64,000 bases of DNA from Bowmanella denitrificans (GCF_002887595.1 NZ_PEBU01000011.1:124001-188000); one strand, 5' to 3'; counted from the first letter of the stretch, positions 47,501 through 56,455 are shown. The notes: generated by a model not told the origin, from the letters alone. Numbers and translations: made by a program.

Positions 47501-48567
47501 ATAAACTTATCGAATACCTTACCTGCTCCTTTTCCGCTGTGGCTTGGGGTTTGAGGCTGGTTCTCATTCCAGATAACTTCAAACTGATTGGTGCTGGGAT
47601 CCCAGGTAATAAGCTCGGGGCCACCGTTCCAGATATAGAATTTTTTATCGACAGGACGATAATTAAAGGCGGCCTGTCTTAAATCCATGGAGTAATTCAG
47701 TTCTTCAAGCGAGGGATAAGCGACTAACTGCTCTGCCGCTACCGAATTAGCCCGTACGTCCAGTTTGTAGATGCCCTTATCATTTGAGCTATAAAATTCA
47801 TTCGTTTCCGGATTGACAAACAGTGTGGAAACTACGGATGTTCCGCCTAAATCTCTTATCGGTCCAAGGCTTTTCTGCGTGCCGTCAGGTTTTACTAGCA
47901 GTGCATTGTGAGCGCTGCCGGAAATAAACAGCATATCGCCATTGGCACGCACGGCTGATTTAGGGTAATGGAACGTATGTTCACTGACATATTTAGTCCA
48001 CTGTCTGGATTGTGGAGAAAATTCCCAAACGGTGTTTTCATGTGGTGCATGAGAAGGTAAATTCACACCACCATAACCGGCACTGCTCGCCATCCAGATG
48101 CTATTGGTGACTGGGTTCCACAAAATACCGTCGTAAGTGTGAGGAGACAGCGGAGTAGATGCAGGAATATGCACGGTGTACGCTGGCAGTTCACTATGTG
48201 GTTCCGCTACTATCAGTGGGGCTGGATCGGTGAGTCGGGTCCAGACATTTTCATTCAAATCCAATTGGTAAACTTCGTTGCCACCATAGTCTGAGTGACC
48301 ACCGCCGAAGAAATACATGGTGTTACTGTGTTTATCGAACACACTGCTGTTCCAGGCGTCAAATACTGCCGTGGGCCCGACAACGCCCCAGAAATTTGCA
48401 CTATTGGTCGTGGCCACCATATTGTCATGGGCCTGCTTGGTAAACGCCACATCATTAAATTGATTGGTCGTTGTCAATTTCTGCCAGTCGGCATATACCT
48501 CACTGGGAACAACAAGGGGTAAACAACATAATAATCCGGCAACAGGAAATTGAACTCGCTTAAACAT
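44515..48567 (-). CDS. Large secreted mosaic protein: propeller-like, beta-helix, cadherin-like and RTX regions
   Basis: 1350 residues. A Sec-type signal (about 1-26) precedes a kelch/propeller-like region (about 30-390; MYFFGGGHSDYGGNEVY), a fibronectin-like strand region (about 395-500), a right-handed beta-helix with many N-x-x-x-N and HHN motifs (about 515-950), a cadherin-like module (about 1040-1140; NDTDPDNDDLTVV), and RTX Ca2+-binding nonapeptides (about 1150-1340; GGPGDDTFIY, GSRGNDTLKGGHGDDNLNGG). Beta-helix plus RTX is the plan of alginate epimerases and polysaccharide lyases, so it may bind, trim or remodel the polymer made here. No T1SS gene is nearby. A C8 run lies at 46348-46355. 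Confidence 0.88.
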   Translation of the reverse strand: MFKRVQFPVAGLLCCLPLVVPSEVYADWQKLTTTNQFNDVAFTKQAHDNMVATTNSANFWGVVGPTAVFDAWNSSVFDKHSNTMYFFGGGHSDYGGNEVYQLDLNENVWTRLTDPAPLIVAEPHSELPAYTVHIPASTPLSPHTYDGILWNPVTNSIWMASSAGYGGVNLPSHAPHENTVWEFSPQSRQWTKYVSEHTFHYPKSAVRANGDMLFISGSAHNALLVKPDGTQKSLGPIRDLGGTSVVSTLFVNPETNEFYSSNDKGIYKLDVRANSVAAEQLVAYPSLEELNYSMDLRQAAFNYRPVDKKFYIWNGGPELITWDPSTNQFEVIWNENQPQTPSHSGKGAGKVFDKFIYQAQQDIFLGLQNAGSGLGSDGVWVWTPTPNPADINKLQAGELVMDGVTATSASLLLPVLGGDKNFNATASLWLKQADADQWQRSIDLFRIRPELARNTKNSTGLSPSSFAGIVTGLQPSTEYDFKVILHDPDGLQAEQSISASTALSADIDLPPTGRVITVSNTATLLQAIRNVQPGDTIELTPGTYSTTLTISASGTASKPITLKGSVAQLATVMSNGSGPLLTITGNHIRVRDLSLTHGGTGVVISGNTDDVQIKGLHISAVYSGISAKGGHTNLVIHNNLLEGQAEPGDTSSDTWNYEGIVVTGQNIEVSNNTLSGFGDALGMSWQTSIANKSINIHHNQVLWTGDDGVEFDFSLRNVSAHHNLLANLANGLSFQPVWGGPVYAHHNMVVNAGRGPLKIKPEQDSPNGMLIYHNTFIRSDSDITYGGDYAWVNDSGYIRQLDIRNNLFVNSGNGATVLRNSSRHSLTQMDYNGWTTDGKFEFNLAAYAWGVNAASFNEWKSSPLGNHDVLIDNDTLFANYDAQLDELRFSDIRSLEGISLTLHGDSAASGAGVIIPGISAGTTTTNIGALEPGQTMPLTGSNLAQTTFSGLYAAPDYVQMEINTSRIFFPLGNDVTPEDQDIQTRIVGTASSALGSLQLLSDNSMRFTPVTDAMGSAEFKYELRSGDDISAASIYVQVVPSNNPPKANSDQVEAQEGETTVISVYELLVNDTDPDNDDLTVVSISSATAGNALLADNAIQYTPQDSSALRDSFTYMIEDSKGATSSATVTVNIISGGTLVGTSQRDYFDLAGRDESYVILGKGGPDVIIGSSGNDIIEGGDHEDHMWGGPGDDTFIYHGQDSRNDWIHGDDGFDVVLGDEEDNLIPIYEITGIEKIDGGDGFDEIRGTNYRQIWDFSNVELVSIELINGDRHGDVIIGSRGNDTLKGGHGDDNLNGGPGTDTAVYDGKAQDYSIETYGDTVYVTALQSDEGKDTLLHIEKLKFADVTISL

Positions 48568-48679
48568 GATAATTTCTCGGGGTACTGTTCAACTTTAAAA
48601 GTTTAGAACACAGGGTTACGAGTATGGACCCCGCAAAACTGCATATTCACAAAAGATTCATTCTGCTATCTGGGTCCGC

Positions 48680-49348
48680 CTAGTCCTCCTTTACACCACT
48701 ATTATTGCCTGCTTTTTGTTCAAGCAGGTTACGTAATCCCTGCAATGGGTAGTGATTTTTATACGCAATGTCGGCATGTTCGGATGCTTTGTCCAGTTGC
48801 CCGGACTTCACGTAAAGCAGCCCCAGGTTGTAATGGATTTCAGGGTTATCTGGTTGCAATTCAAGGGCTTGTATATAGTATTTTTCTGCTTCGTCGAGGC
48901 GGGATGTCAGTTGTAAATGGCTGGCATAAAGCATCAGGCTAACAGCGTCCCTTGGCTGCATATAAATCGCCCGCTTGAAGTAGCAGTCGGCAGTGTAGTA
49001 GATATCCATGACCTTAAAATTCATCTTCTTCTGGCGCTGATATTTCGCCATAGACGCCAGTGCCCGATGATAATTAGGAATGGCTCTAAGCGTGTAGTCC
49101 AGATCTCCGATAATGGTGTTTCTGCTACCTGCAATATGGTTTTCAACAGATGTTGTAAAGTGGGCCCCCAACACAATGGGCAACCTGTCCTGATGCGCCG
49201 GGTTAGTGAAATCCCAGGGGCCATAAGCATTACTGAGCGGCTTACCAGGTTCTATGCCACAACTTTGATTATTGCGGTCCGCTGCGGCAAACACCTGAAA
49301 GCAGCTAAGTAAGGTAAGGTTGAGAATTAGAAATCTGAATAAAGACAT
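48680..49348 (-). CDS. Periplasmic/secreted TPR protein
   Basis: 222 residues from ATG 49348 (MSLFRFLILNLTLLSCFQVFAAADR), preceded by GGAACC; a TTG 9 bases earlier is less likely. A signal peptide ends near Phe-Ala-Ala-Ala. A conserved-looking N-terminal block (YGPWDFTNPAHQDRLPIV, then GDLDYTLRAIPNYHRAL) precedes about three TPR units (about 95-205), e.g. EKYYIQALELQPDNPEIHYN-type repeats (key part LQPDNPEIHYNLGLLY). TPR proteins of this kind accompany exopolysaccharide assembly systems. Partner unknown. It lies upstream of the RTX mosaic gene on the same strand, 112 bases away. Confidence 0.78.
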   Translation of the reverse strand: MSLFRFLILNLTLLSCFQVFAAADRNNQSCGIEPGKPLSNAYGPWDFTNPAHQDRLPIVLGAHFTTSVENHIAGSRNTIIGDLDYTLRAIPNYHRALASMAKYQRQKKMNFKVMDIYYTADCYFKRAIYMQPRDAVSLMLYASHLQLTSRLDEAEKYYIQALELQPDNPEIHYNLGLLYVKSGQLDKASEHADIAYKNHYPLQGLRNLLEQKAGNNSGVKED

Positions 49349-49531
49349 AGGTTCCAATAATTATACCTTTAGTTTTGGACATTATAGGGGGATTAACCAG
49401 CAACTTCACTAAGCATATCGCATCGATTAGGGTAAATAGTCGATGTACTAACAATATTTTATGGATAACAAGTTGAATAGAAATATTAATAAAGCTTAAA
49501 TAGAGGCCTCTTGGAATGGGGATTTTATTTG

Positions 49532-50776
49532 GTGTCTAAGCGCGTCCTGTATATTGCTTTTCATTTTCCACCAATTCAAACCAGCAGTGGTGTTCATCGG
49601 ACCCTGGCATTTAGTCGTCATCTGGCTGAACAAGATTGGCATGTCCGGGTGCTGACGGTGGATAACCAAGCGTATGAGCAGCAAAATGAAACCCAACTGA
49701 AATTTATTCCGGACAATGTATCTGTGGTCAGAGCATTCGCCAGAGACACGGCCCGGCATTTTTCATTTAAAGGCCGGTATCTCGCCAGTATGGCGGTACC
49801 TGATCGTTGGCAAAGCTGGATATTCGGCGGGGTATGGGCCGGATTAAAGCAAATCTGGCGTCTGCGACCGGATGTGATTGTTTCGACCTATCCTATTGCG
49901 TCGGCACATTTTATAGGCTATTTCCTGCACAAGCTGACTGGCGTGCCCTGGGTAGCGGATTTTCGCGACCCTATGCTGCAAGATGGGTACCCCAGCCAGC
50001 CGGCTATTCGACGCGCCTTTGCCTGGATTGAAAAAAAAGCCGTTAAACATTGCAAGCACATTATTTTTACCAGTCCTGGTGCCGTCGACCTTTACCGGCA
50101 AAGGTTTCCAGATGTTGAAGATAGGCGTTGGCAACTTATTCCTAATGGTTTCGACAGTAAAATGTTTGAAGCAGTACCCGAGCCGCAAAGCGATACGCAC
50201 ATATCTGGCCGAGTGACATTGTTGCATAGCGGCACCATTTACCCTGAAGAGCGCGATCCCCGCCCCCTGTTCCAGGCTTTATCTGAACTCAAGCATGAAG
50301 AGCCGCGATTAGCAGCACAATTGCGGCTGGTTTTGCGTGCAACCGGGCACGACCCGCTGTTTGCACCAATGTTGAAAGAATATGATATTGAGGATCTGGT
50401 TGAGTTGGCGCCGGGTATCGACTACCTGTCTGCATTGCAGGAAATGTTGCAAGTGGACGCCTTGTTGTTAATGCAAGCCAGCAATTGCAACTATCAAACG
50501 CCAGCCAAGGCTTATGAGTATATTCGTGCCAAACGACCTGTGTTGGCATTGACCGATCCCTGCGGCGACACGGCCAAAGTCATATTAGAATCCGGCGTGG
50601 CACTGGTGGCTCCTCTTGACGATAAGCACGCCATAAAGCAGGCGTTGCGTGATTTTATAGTCGGGCTGCAGGAAAGTCGTTTTACGTATCTAAGTGATGC
50701 CAACATCGAACAGTTTTCGCGCCAACACCAGGCCAAGACATTCACCCAACTGTTGGATAACATTGTCCAGCAATAG
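49532..50776 (+). CDS. GT4 family glycosyltransferase
   Basis: 414 residues from GTG 49532 (MSKRVLYIAFHFPPIQTSSG), where GGGGA lies 9 bases upstream. A TTG at 49511 would add seven residues without a better ribosome site. GT-B layout: FPPIQTSSGVHRTLAFSRHL near the N-terminus, YPIASAHFIGY and WVADFRDPM in the middle, LLHSGTIYPEERDPRPL and a YQTPAKAYEYIRAKRPVL donor-binding segment in the second half. First gene of the second modification operon. Sugar unknown. Confidence 0.87.
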   Translation: MSKRVLYIAFHFPPIQTSSGVHRTLAFSRHLAEQDWHVRVLTVDNQAYEQQNETQLKFIPDNVSVVRAFARDTARHFSFKGRYLASMAVPDRWQSWIFGGVWAGLKQIWRLRPDVIVSTYPIASAHFIGYFLHKLTGVPWVADFRDPMLQDGYPSQPAIRRAFAWIEKKAVKHCKHIIFTSPGAVDLYRQRFPDVEDRRWQLIPNGFDSKMFEAVPEPQSDTHISGRVTLLHSGTIYPEERDPRPLFQALSELKHEEPRLAAQLRLVLRATGHDPLFAPMLKEYDIEDLVELAPGIDYLSALQEMLQVDALLLMQASNCNYQTPAKAYEYIRAKRPVLALTDPCGDTAKVILESGVALVAPLDDKHAIKQALRDFIVGLQESRFTYLSDANIEQFSRQHQAKTFTQLLDNIVQQ

Positions 50777-50811
50777 CATTACTTGCAGCCAGGCAGGGAG
50801 AATAAACAGAT

Positions 50812-52578
50812 ATGACGCAAGTGCAGCCGCATACGCAACCCCAAAAACCACTTAATGCCCCCCATACATTGCATTGGGAGGATGGCCTGTCGGGTTCAAT
50901 TAGCATGGTCAGTATTGTAACTGAGCATGCGCAGACAGTGCTGGAAAGCGAGGGTATGCAAATTTGCGTATTAGGCAGAGTTCGCTCCTATGGCCAGGAC
51001 TATGCAACGGATTTATCTTGGTTGCCTGGCTGTCTGAATAACGCCGATTATTACTCGCAACTGGCTGGCTTTTTTGCCCTGATAGTGCTGGACAAAAAGC
51101 AGGGGCATATCCGCCTGATTAGTGATCATGTCGGCAGTGTTCCGCTGTATTTAATGCAGCACCATGGAGAATGCGTGATTAGTGATTCTCTAAAGTTGTT
51201 GGAGCCCAGGTGGGGTCAGCAACAGGGCCAACTGAGTCATCAGGCCTTGTTTGATTATTGCTTTTTTCACTGTATTCCTTCCCCCCGTACTTTGTTTACA
51301 CAAGTAAGCAGAATCAATCCCGGCGCAGAATTGTTGATCGACTCACAAGGTAAGGTTGCAGAGAAAAACTGCTACAGTCCGGCGTATCGTTATAGTCAGG
51401 CCAGTGAATCAGAATTAAAAGCCCAATGTAAGCAGGTGATTGACGACGCAGTAAGGCGCAATATTGCACCTAAGTCAGCGGCATTTTTAAGTGGTGGTCT
51501 GGACAGTTCAACCGTGGCGGGCATGTTTGCCAAGTATCAGCCCAACGCCCCAACCTTTTCTATTGGTTTTGATGCTAAAGGGTATGATGAAACCCACTAT
51601 GCGCAAATTACTGCTAAGCGGTTCTCAACGCAGCATTATGTGCACTATTTACAGCCGCAGGAAATCGTCGACAACTTTGTTGAGGTGGCTGGCTATTTTG
51701 ATCAGCCATTCGGTAACTCCTCAGCAATGGCGGCCTATGTTTGCGCCAAGATAGCCAAAGAAAACGGCTTTGATGTGATGCTGGCAGGGGACGGCGGTGA
51801 TGAGATCTTCGGTGGTAACGAGCGTTATGCAAAGCAGAAAGTGTTTGAACGTTATGACTATGTACCATCACCATTGAGAAGTATGCTGGAAGTACTGCTG
51901 AACAGTCCGCTTGGTAAACTGCCTGGTTTCAAGAAAGGTCTGAGTTATGTGCAGCAGGCCAGTATCCCTTTACCTGACCGCTTGGATACCTACAATTTCC
52001 TTAACCGCTTCAACCTGGAGAGCATTTTCAGTGGCGAGTTTCTCAACACTGTAGACGTCGAGCTGCCAAAACAAGCCAAACGGCAGCGCTATCAACAATG
52101 TCAGGCTGACCATCCGGTAGAGCGCATGATGTACCTGGATTGGAAGTTCACCCTGGCCGACAACGATCTGGTTAAGGTATCACGCATGTGCCAAAAGGCC
52201 GGAGTCGAAGTTCGCTATCCCTTGTTTGAAAAAGAAGTGGTGGATTTCAGTTGTACGGTACCTGCTGAGATAAAGCTGCCTGGAGACAAGTTAAGGCACT
52301 TTTATAAAGAAAGCTTTCGCGGCTTTTTAGCTGACGAGACACTGGAAAAGTCTAAACACGGCTTCGGCTTACCCTTCGGGGTTTGGATGAAGGAACAGCC
52401 CGTCCTAAGGGAACTAACCAATAGTGCTCTGGCCGGGCTGAAGAAGCGCAATATCTTCCAACCAAGCTTTATTGAACAGGCGCTGCAAGTATATGACTCT
52501 GGTCATGCCAATTACTATGGTGAACTGATCTGGATCCTCGTGGTTCTGGAGTTGTGGCTGCAGAGCCGGGGTCTTTAA
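50812..52578 (+). CDS. Asparagine synthase-like protein lacking the N-terminal catalytic cysteine
   Basis: 588 residues. The N-terminal region is glutaminase-like in shape but begins MTQVQPHTQ, so the Cys2 nucleophile needed to hydrolyse glutamine is absent. The C-terminal synthetase domain is intact: ATP loop SGGLDSST near residue 227, MLAGDGGDEIFGG further on and a KSKHGFGLP motif. Such Cys-less relatives include beta-lactam synthetase and related amide-forming enzymes that use an internal or external amine in place of glutamine ammonia. It may form an amide on a sugar or amino acid. ATG 50812 follows GGGAG at about 10 bases. Second amidotransferase of the locus. Confidence 0.88.
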   Translation: MTQVQPHTQPQKPLNAPHTLHWEDGLSGSISMVSIVTEHAQTVLESEGMQICVLGRVRSYGQDYATDLSWLPGCLNNADYYSQLAGFFALIVLDKKQGHIRLISDHVGSVPLYLMQHHGECVISDSLKLLEPRWGQQQGQLSHQALFDYCFFHCIPSPRTLFTQVSRINPGAELLIDSQGKVAEKNCYSPAYRYSQASESELKAQCKQVIDDAVRRNIAPKSAAFLSGGLDSSTVAGMFAKYQPNAPTFSIGFDAKGYDETHYAQITAKRFSTQHYVHYLQPQEIVDNFVEVAGYFDQPFGNSSAMAAYVCAKIAKENGFDVMLAGDGGDEIFGGNERYAKQKVFERYDYVPSPLRSMLEVLLNSPLGKLPGFKKGLSYVQQASIPLPDRLDTYNFLNRFNLESIFSGEFLNTVDVELPKQAKRQRYQQCQADHPVERMMYLDWKFTLADNDLVKVSRMCQKAGVEVRYPLFEKEVVDFSCTVPAEIKLPGDKLRHFYKESFRGFLADETLEKSKHGFGLPFGVWMKEQPVLRELTNSALAGLKKRNIFQPSFIEQALQVYDSGHANYYGELIWILVVLELWLQSRGL

Positions 52579-52580
52579 TT

Positions 52581-53507
52581 ATGTTGCATTGGGGATTATC
52601 TCTGGCAGGAAGGCTGCTGAACAGAGGCAAGCTGAGTATTCTGATTTATCACCAAGTGTTGGCCGAATTTGATCCTATGCGGCCCAATGAGCCAACTGTG
52701 CAAGTGTTTGACTGGCAAATGGCCTTGCTGGCTAAATATTTCACACCATTGTCGCTGGATCAGGCTATTAAAGGATTGGCGCAGGATAACCTGCCCGCCA
52801 ATGCCGTATGCGTGACGTTCGACGATGGTTATCTGAATAACCTGACATTGGCTCAACCCATTCTGGCCAAATACAACATTCCCGCCACGGTTTATATTGC
52901 CACCGCCTTTAGTGACGGTGTCAACATGTGGAATGACAGAGTAATGCATTTGTTTGCCGACCCAAACCGGGACTCGCTGTTATTGGATGAAGACAAGGTG
53001 GTACTGGCAGATATGGAGCAGCGCCGAGCTGAGGCATACAAGCGCCTTAAGCAGTTGAAACATCTGGATATGCAATCGCGTTTAGGCAAAGTATCGCAGT
53101 GGTATCAGCAGAACCTTGCCAATGAGCAAGCCCCTTTAATGATGACGCCAGCCGAGGTCAGAGAATTGGCGCAGTTGGGAATCACCATCGGCGCGCATAC
53201 AGTAAACCATCCCATTTTAAAAGTGCATGACGAACCAACCCAGCAATGGGAAATTGAAACCAGTAAACAGCAACTGGAATCCTGGCTCGACAAGCCGGTG
53301 GAGCATTTTGCGTATCCTAATGGGGTATGGCAGCAGGATCTGGACGAGACCACGGTAAGCTTGGCTAAACAGGCCGGATTTAAGACTGCGGTGATTACCA
53401 ACTGGGGTAAGGCCACTGGGAATACCGATTTCCATATGCTACCGAGATTCACTCCTTGGGACAGACAGTCGGTTATGTTCCAAACTCGACTGGTCAGGGG
53501 CGGCTAA
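52581..53507 (+). CDS. Polysaccharide deacetylase (NodB family), second copy
   Basis: 308 residues from ATG 52581 (MLHWGLSLAGRLLNRGKLSIL), 2 bases after the previous stop; an in-frame extension upstream lies wholly in the previous gene. NodB motifs: VTFDDGY with Asp81-Asp82 and GAHTVNH with His206 and His210, plus FAYPNG later. Unlike the first deacetylase (TVDVED), it carries the classic TFDDG form, so it is not a recent duplicate. Likely removes N- or O-acetyl from the glycan. Stop and next start overlap as TAATG. Confidence 0.9.
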   Translation: MLHWGLSLAGRLLNRGKLSILIYHQVLAEFDPMRPNEPTVQVFDWQMALLAKYFTPLSLDQAIKGLAQDNLPANAVCVTFDDGYLNNLTLAQPILAKYNIPATVYIATAFSDGVNMWNDRVMHLFADPNRDSLLLDEDKVVLADMEQRRAEAYKRLKQLKHLDMQSRLGKVSQWYQQNLANEQAPLMMTPAEVRELAQLGITIGAHTVNHPILKVHDEPTQQWEIETSKQQLESWLDKPVEHFAYPNGVWQQDLDETTVSLAKQAGFKTAVITNWGKATGNTDFHMLPRFTPWDRQSVMFQTRLVRGG

Positions 53508-54622
53508 TGCATAAACAGATACATGCACCAATAGTATTTCCGGCACCGCTCGCCAATGCCAGTCAGTTTCCCAGTGCATCAATAAAAGCAGTACCGGGCT
53601 TTTCAAGCGCTGGGTTTAGCTTTTTCCGCCGTCAGAAACTGGGTGATGATTTATTACTGACAAAGCATGGCCGAAGCGCTTTGGGATTTGCGGCAACAGC
53701 GCTAAAACGACCCGACAGGAACAAGGTGCTGGTTCCTGCTTATCATTGCCCCGCTTTGGTTGAACCTTTCATATGGGCTGGCTACGACATAGTGTTTTAT
53801 CCTCTGGAAAAAGATTTGTCTGTTTGTGCCACAACCCTTGGAAATTTGCTGAAAGAGGGAGCAACCCATTGCGTTGTCGTCAACTTTTTCGGCTGCAGAA
53901 AACCTGATGGCGTGATACTCGAGCAGTTAGCGTCGGCAGGTATCCAGGTCATTGAAGACTATGCTCATGGCTTGCCGGCATTTTTTAGCCATAAAGATTT
54001 ACACCCAGCAGTGGCTGCGCGGATTTGCAGTGTAAACAAGATCCTGCCTTCCATTGATGGTGGTTTGCTGAAGATGCGCCAATTACCAGCATGTCGATTT
54101 GCGCCCCGCAGCGGCATAGAAGAATTAAAGGCCTGGCTGTATTTACTTGGCATCACTGAAAAGTTAAACAGGTTCCGGGTAAAGCGCGATGTAAACGCGG
54201 CGACAACAACAACGGAAGCTTGTGGCACATTGCGCTATTTCGACGAAAACGAATTGACGCAATCCGGGTTCAATTCTACCAAGCTGTTGGTGACTCACTG
54301 TAATTTAGACTGGGTATCAAAGAAAAGACGCCTTAACTATGTAAAGCTACTTGAGGCGTTGCGTGATTCGGGGCTTGGCCGCCCTCTCTACCCTGAACTT
54401 TCCGATGCCATTCCGTATGTGCTGCCGTTTTTACTCTACGATGCATCCAGCTTCGAGACCATAAGAAAGCAAGGTATTCAGATCCTCAGATGGGAAGAGG
54501 TGGCCGAGTCTGATTGCCAGGTGAGTCAGCATTACCGCACCCACCTTATTCAGATACCTTGCCACCAGTATCTCAACCAACAGGAGATAAGCATGATCGC
54601 ACGTGCTTTTAATGGCCAATGA
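53507..54622 (+). CDS. DegT/DnrJ-like PLP-dependent protein
   Basis: 371 residues from ATG 53507, which shares a base with the previous stop. Fold type I features: VLVPAYHCPALVEPFIWAGY (key part PAYHCPALVEP), VNFFGCRKPDG, IEDYAHGLP and the likely PLP lysine Lys178 in SVNKILPSIDGG. The family usually aminates sugar nucleotides, but this member lacks the strong GxGGA and N-terminal motifs of WbpE-type enzymes, so a different amine or amino-acid substrate is possible. It lies between a deacetylase and a GNAT-like gene in one operon. Confidence 0.72.
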   Translation: MHKQIHAPIVFPAPLANASQFPSASIKAVPGFSSAGFSFFRRQKLGDDLLLTKHGRSALGFAATALKRPDRNKVLVPAYHCPALVEPFIWAGYDIVFYPLEKDLSVCATTLGNLLKEGATHCVVVNFFGCRKPDGVILEQLASAGIQVIEDYAHGLPAFFSHKDLHPAVAARICSVNKILPSIDGGLLKMRQLPACRFAPRSGIEELKAWLYLLGITEKLNRFRVKRDVNAATTTTEACGTLRYFDENELTQSGFNSTKLLVTHCNLDWVSKKRRLNYVKLLEALRDSGLGRPLYPELSDAIPYVLPFLLYDASSFETIRKQGIQILRWEEVAESDCQVSQHYRTHLIQIPCHQYLNQQEISMIARAFNGQ

Positions 54623-55632
54623 AGGTCGACATATCGATACATAGCTGCTCAGAGTTTCAAGACTATAAACAGAATTGGAACGCGCTAGCCGCAAAGCACG
54701 TACTGCCGATTTTGTCTGATGTATTTATTGCTGCGCTGCTGGCTAGCTTTGCTGATGATTCGGTCAGGCTGGTGGTAGGACAACGGGCTGGAAAAGTCGT
54801 CTTGATGGCATTTATGCAAAAAGTGGGTTTTGCCCGTTGGTCCAGCTTTATGCCATCGCAGGAGCCAGTTTGCCTGTACCTTAGTGAAGATGGTGTGATT
54901 GATGATATTAGCCTCAGGGCTATTGCTAAGGCGTTACCTGGGGTGGTTTTGCAAATTGATCTGTTGCAGGTGGACAATGTTATCTTGTCTCCTGCGGCTA
55001 ACTTAAAAGCCATGCCATATATAGAAACAGGCGCCCTGGATGTACCTGCAGATTTTCCTGCATACTTCGCTTCCTTGGGGAAAAACTTACGACAAAACTA
55101 TAACAAGGTGGTTAACCGCGCCAGCAAAGACAATTTAAATCTGAGCATTGAACCTTGGACCAGCCCTGAGCAAGTTGAGGAAGGCGTGAGGCTGTATGGC
55201 GAAATTGAGAGTGCCAGTTGGAAGGCCGAGCATAATACCGCTATCAGCCCAACCAATCAGCAAGGGATCTTTTATACCCGGATGATGCGTGAACTGGCCG
55301 AACGAGGTCAGGCTGTCGTTTGGCTTTACAAGATTAATGACGAAGTGGCCGCCGTTGACCTATGCGTACACAATCAGGGTACCCTGATTATTCTGAAAAC
55401 CACCTATAAAGAAGCGTTTTCCAAGTTGTCCCCCGCGCTGCAATTAAAAGTGGATATGCTCAGATACTATGCCGAGCAAACCCCAGCCAGTATTAAGCGG
55501 ATTGAGTTTTATGGGAAGGCAATGGACTGGCATAAGAGGTTGAACTCTGAGCTTAGATGGATCAATCACCAAACCTGGTACAAAGCGGGTTGGGTTGAAG
55601 GTTTAATCGGTCTTGTGCGCCGCTTAAGATAG
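54619..55632 (+). CDS. GNAT/FemAB-like acyl- or aminoacyltransferase (BioF2/CelD-like)
   Basis: 337 residues; the C-terminal half (about 155-300) has the GNAT/FemAB-like core LRQNYNKVVNRASKDN, AVDLCVHNQGTLIILKTTY and an IEFYGKAMDWHKRLNSE ending. Relatives include CelD/BcsL-type acyltransferases and FemAB-like proteins. A transfer to an amino sugar fits the neighbouring deacetylase, which would expose the amine; that is inference. ATG 54619 overlaps the previous stop as ATGA. Confidence 0.8.
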   Translation: MKVDISIHSCSEFQDYKQNWNALAAKHVLPILSDVFIAALLASFADDSVRLVVGQRAGKVVLMAFMQKVGFARWSSFMPSQEPVCLYLSEDGVIDDISLRAIAKALPGVVLQIDLLQVDNVILSPAANLKAMPYIETGALDVPADFPAYFASLGKNLRQNYNKVVNRASKDNLNLSIEPWTSPEQVEEGVRLYGEIESASWKAEHNTAISPTNQQGIFYTRMMRELAERGQAVVWLYKINDEVAAVDLCVHNQGTLIILKTTYKEAFSKLSPALQLKVDMLRYYAEQTPASIKRIEFYGKAMDWHKRLNSELRWINHQTWYKAGWVEGLIGLVRRLR

Positions 55633-55669
55633 CGAAGGGCATTGTTGGCATGAGCTGTGGGGACATATT

Positions 55670-56455
55670 TTGATTAGTGGGCATTTTGTACAAAGTCAGC
55701 AGGGCAAAGTGTTTGTCAGTCGCTTCGGTGAACAGCACAGCCATACCGGCGTGTTGATCCTGCCGCCGCTGTTCGAGGAAATGAATCTGTCCAGAGCCGT
55801 GCTGGCTAAAGTGGCGCAACATATTGCTGCCAGTGGCACAGCGGTATATATGATGGATTACGCCGGTACTGGCGACAGCGAAGGTGAAATCGATGAGGTG
55901 GATAGCGAACTGTGGCTGCAGAACACCCTGGATGTAGGGCACTGGTTAAGCCAGCAAGGGGTTGACCAGATAATCCTGCTAGGGGTTAGATTTGGCGCGT
56001 TGTTACAACTGCATTTTCAGCAGTCATTGCATAACGCCTTCAATATCAAAGCTCAGATTGTCTGGAAACCGCTGACCAGTGGCAAAAACCTGTCAAATCA
56101 GTTGCTGCGCCTTAAACACACTAATCATGTACTGGCCGGTGGTGAAAAAGTTGACTGGCGGGGGCGGATTCAACAGGGTGAAACTATCGAAGTGGCGGGA
56201 TACCCCATCAACGAGCGCCTGTTAAGCAGTATTGAAGCCCTGGCATTAAGTCCTGAGCTGGCACCGCTTTCTGCGCTGGACTGGTTGGAGCTGGGGACAA
56301 AAATGCTGTCGCCAGCACTTGGCAAATTTCAGCAAGGTTGGCCACAGGTACGTTTTTCTCCCATCGCTGGCCAGACGTTCTGGCAAAGTCCAGATATCTA
56401 TGCAGAGCCCGCGCTGTATCAGATACATAAAGAGATAATCAGTCGCTATGAATAA
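55670..56455 (+). CDS. XrtA-associated alpha/beta hydrolase 2-like protein
   Basis: 261 residues from TTG 55670 (GGGGA about 8 bases upstream); no ATG is in frame before residue 41. Alpha/beta hydrolase fold: VLILPPLFEEMN, MMDYAGTGDSEGE and the nucleophile-elbow position LLGVRFGALLQ, in which Arg107 stands where Ser, Cys or Asp is expected. The family usually keeps this GLR-like elbow, so classical catalysis is doubtful. It overlaps the partner hydrolase gene by 8 bases. Part of the exosortase A hydrolase pair (TIGR03101-like). Confidence 0.82.
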   Translation: MISGHFVQSQQGKVFVSRFGEQHSHTGVLILPPLFEEMNLSRAVLAKVAQHIAASGTAVYMMDYAGTGDSEGEIDEVDSELWLQNTLDVGHWLSQQGVDQIILLGVRFGALLQLHFQQSLHNAFNIKAQIVWKPLTSGKNLSNQLLRLKHTNHVLAGGEKVDWRGRIQQGETIEVAGYPINERLLSSIEALALSPELAPLSALDWLELGTKMLSPALGKFQQGWPQVRFSPIAGQTFWQSPDIYAEPALYQIHKEIISRYE

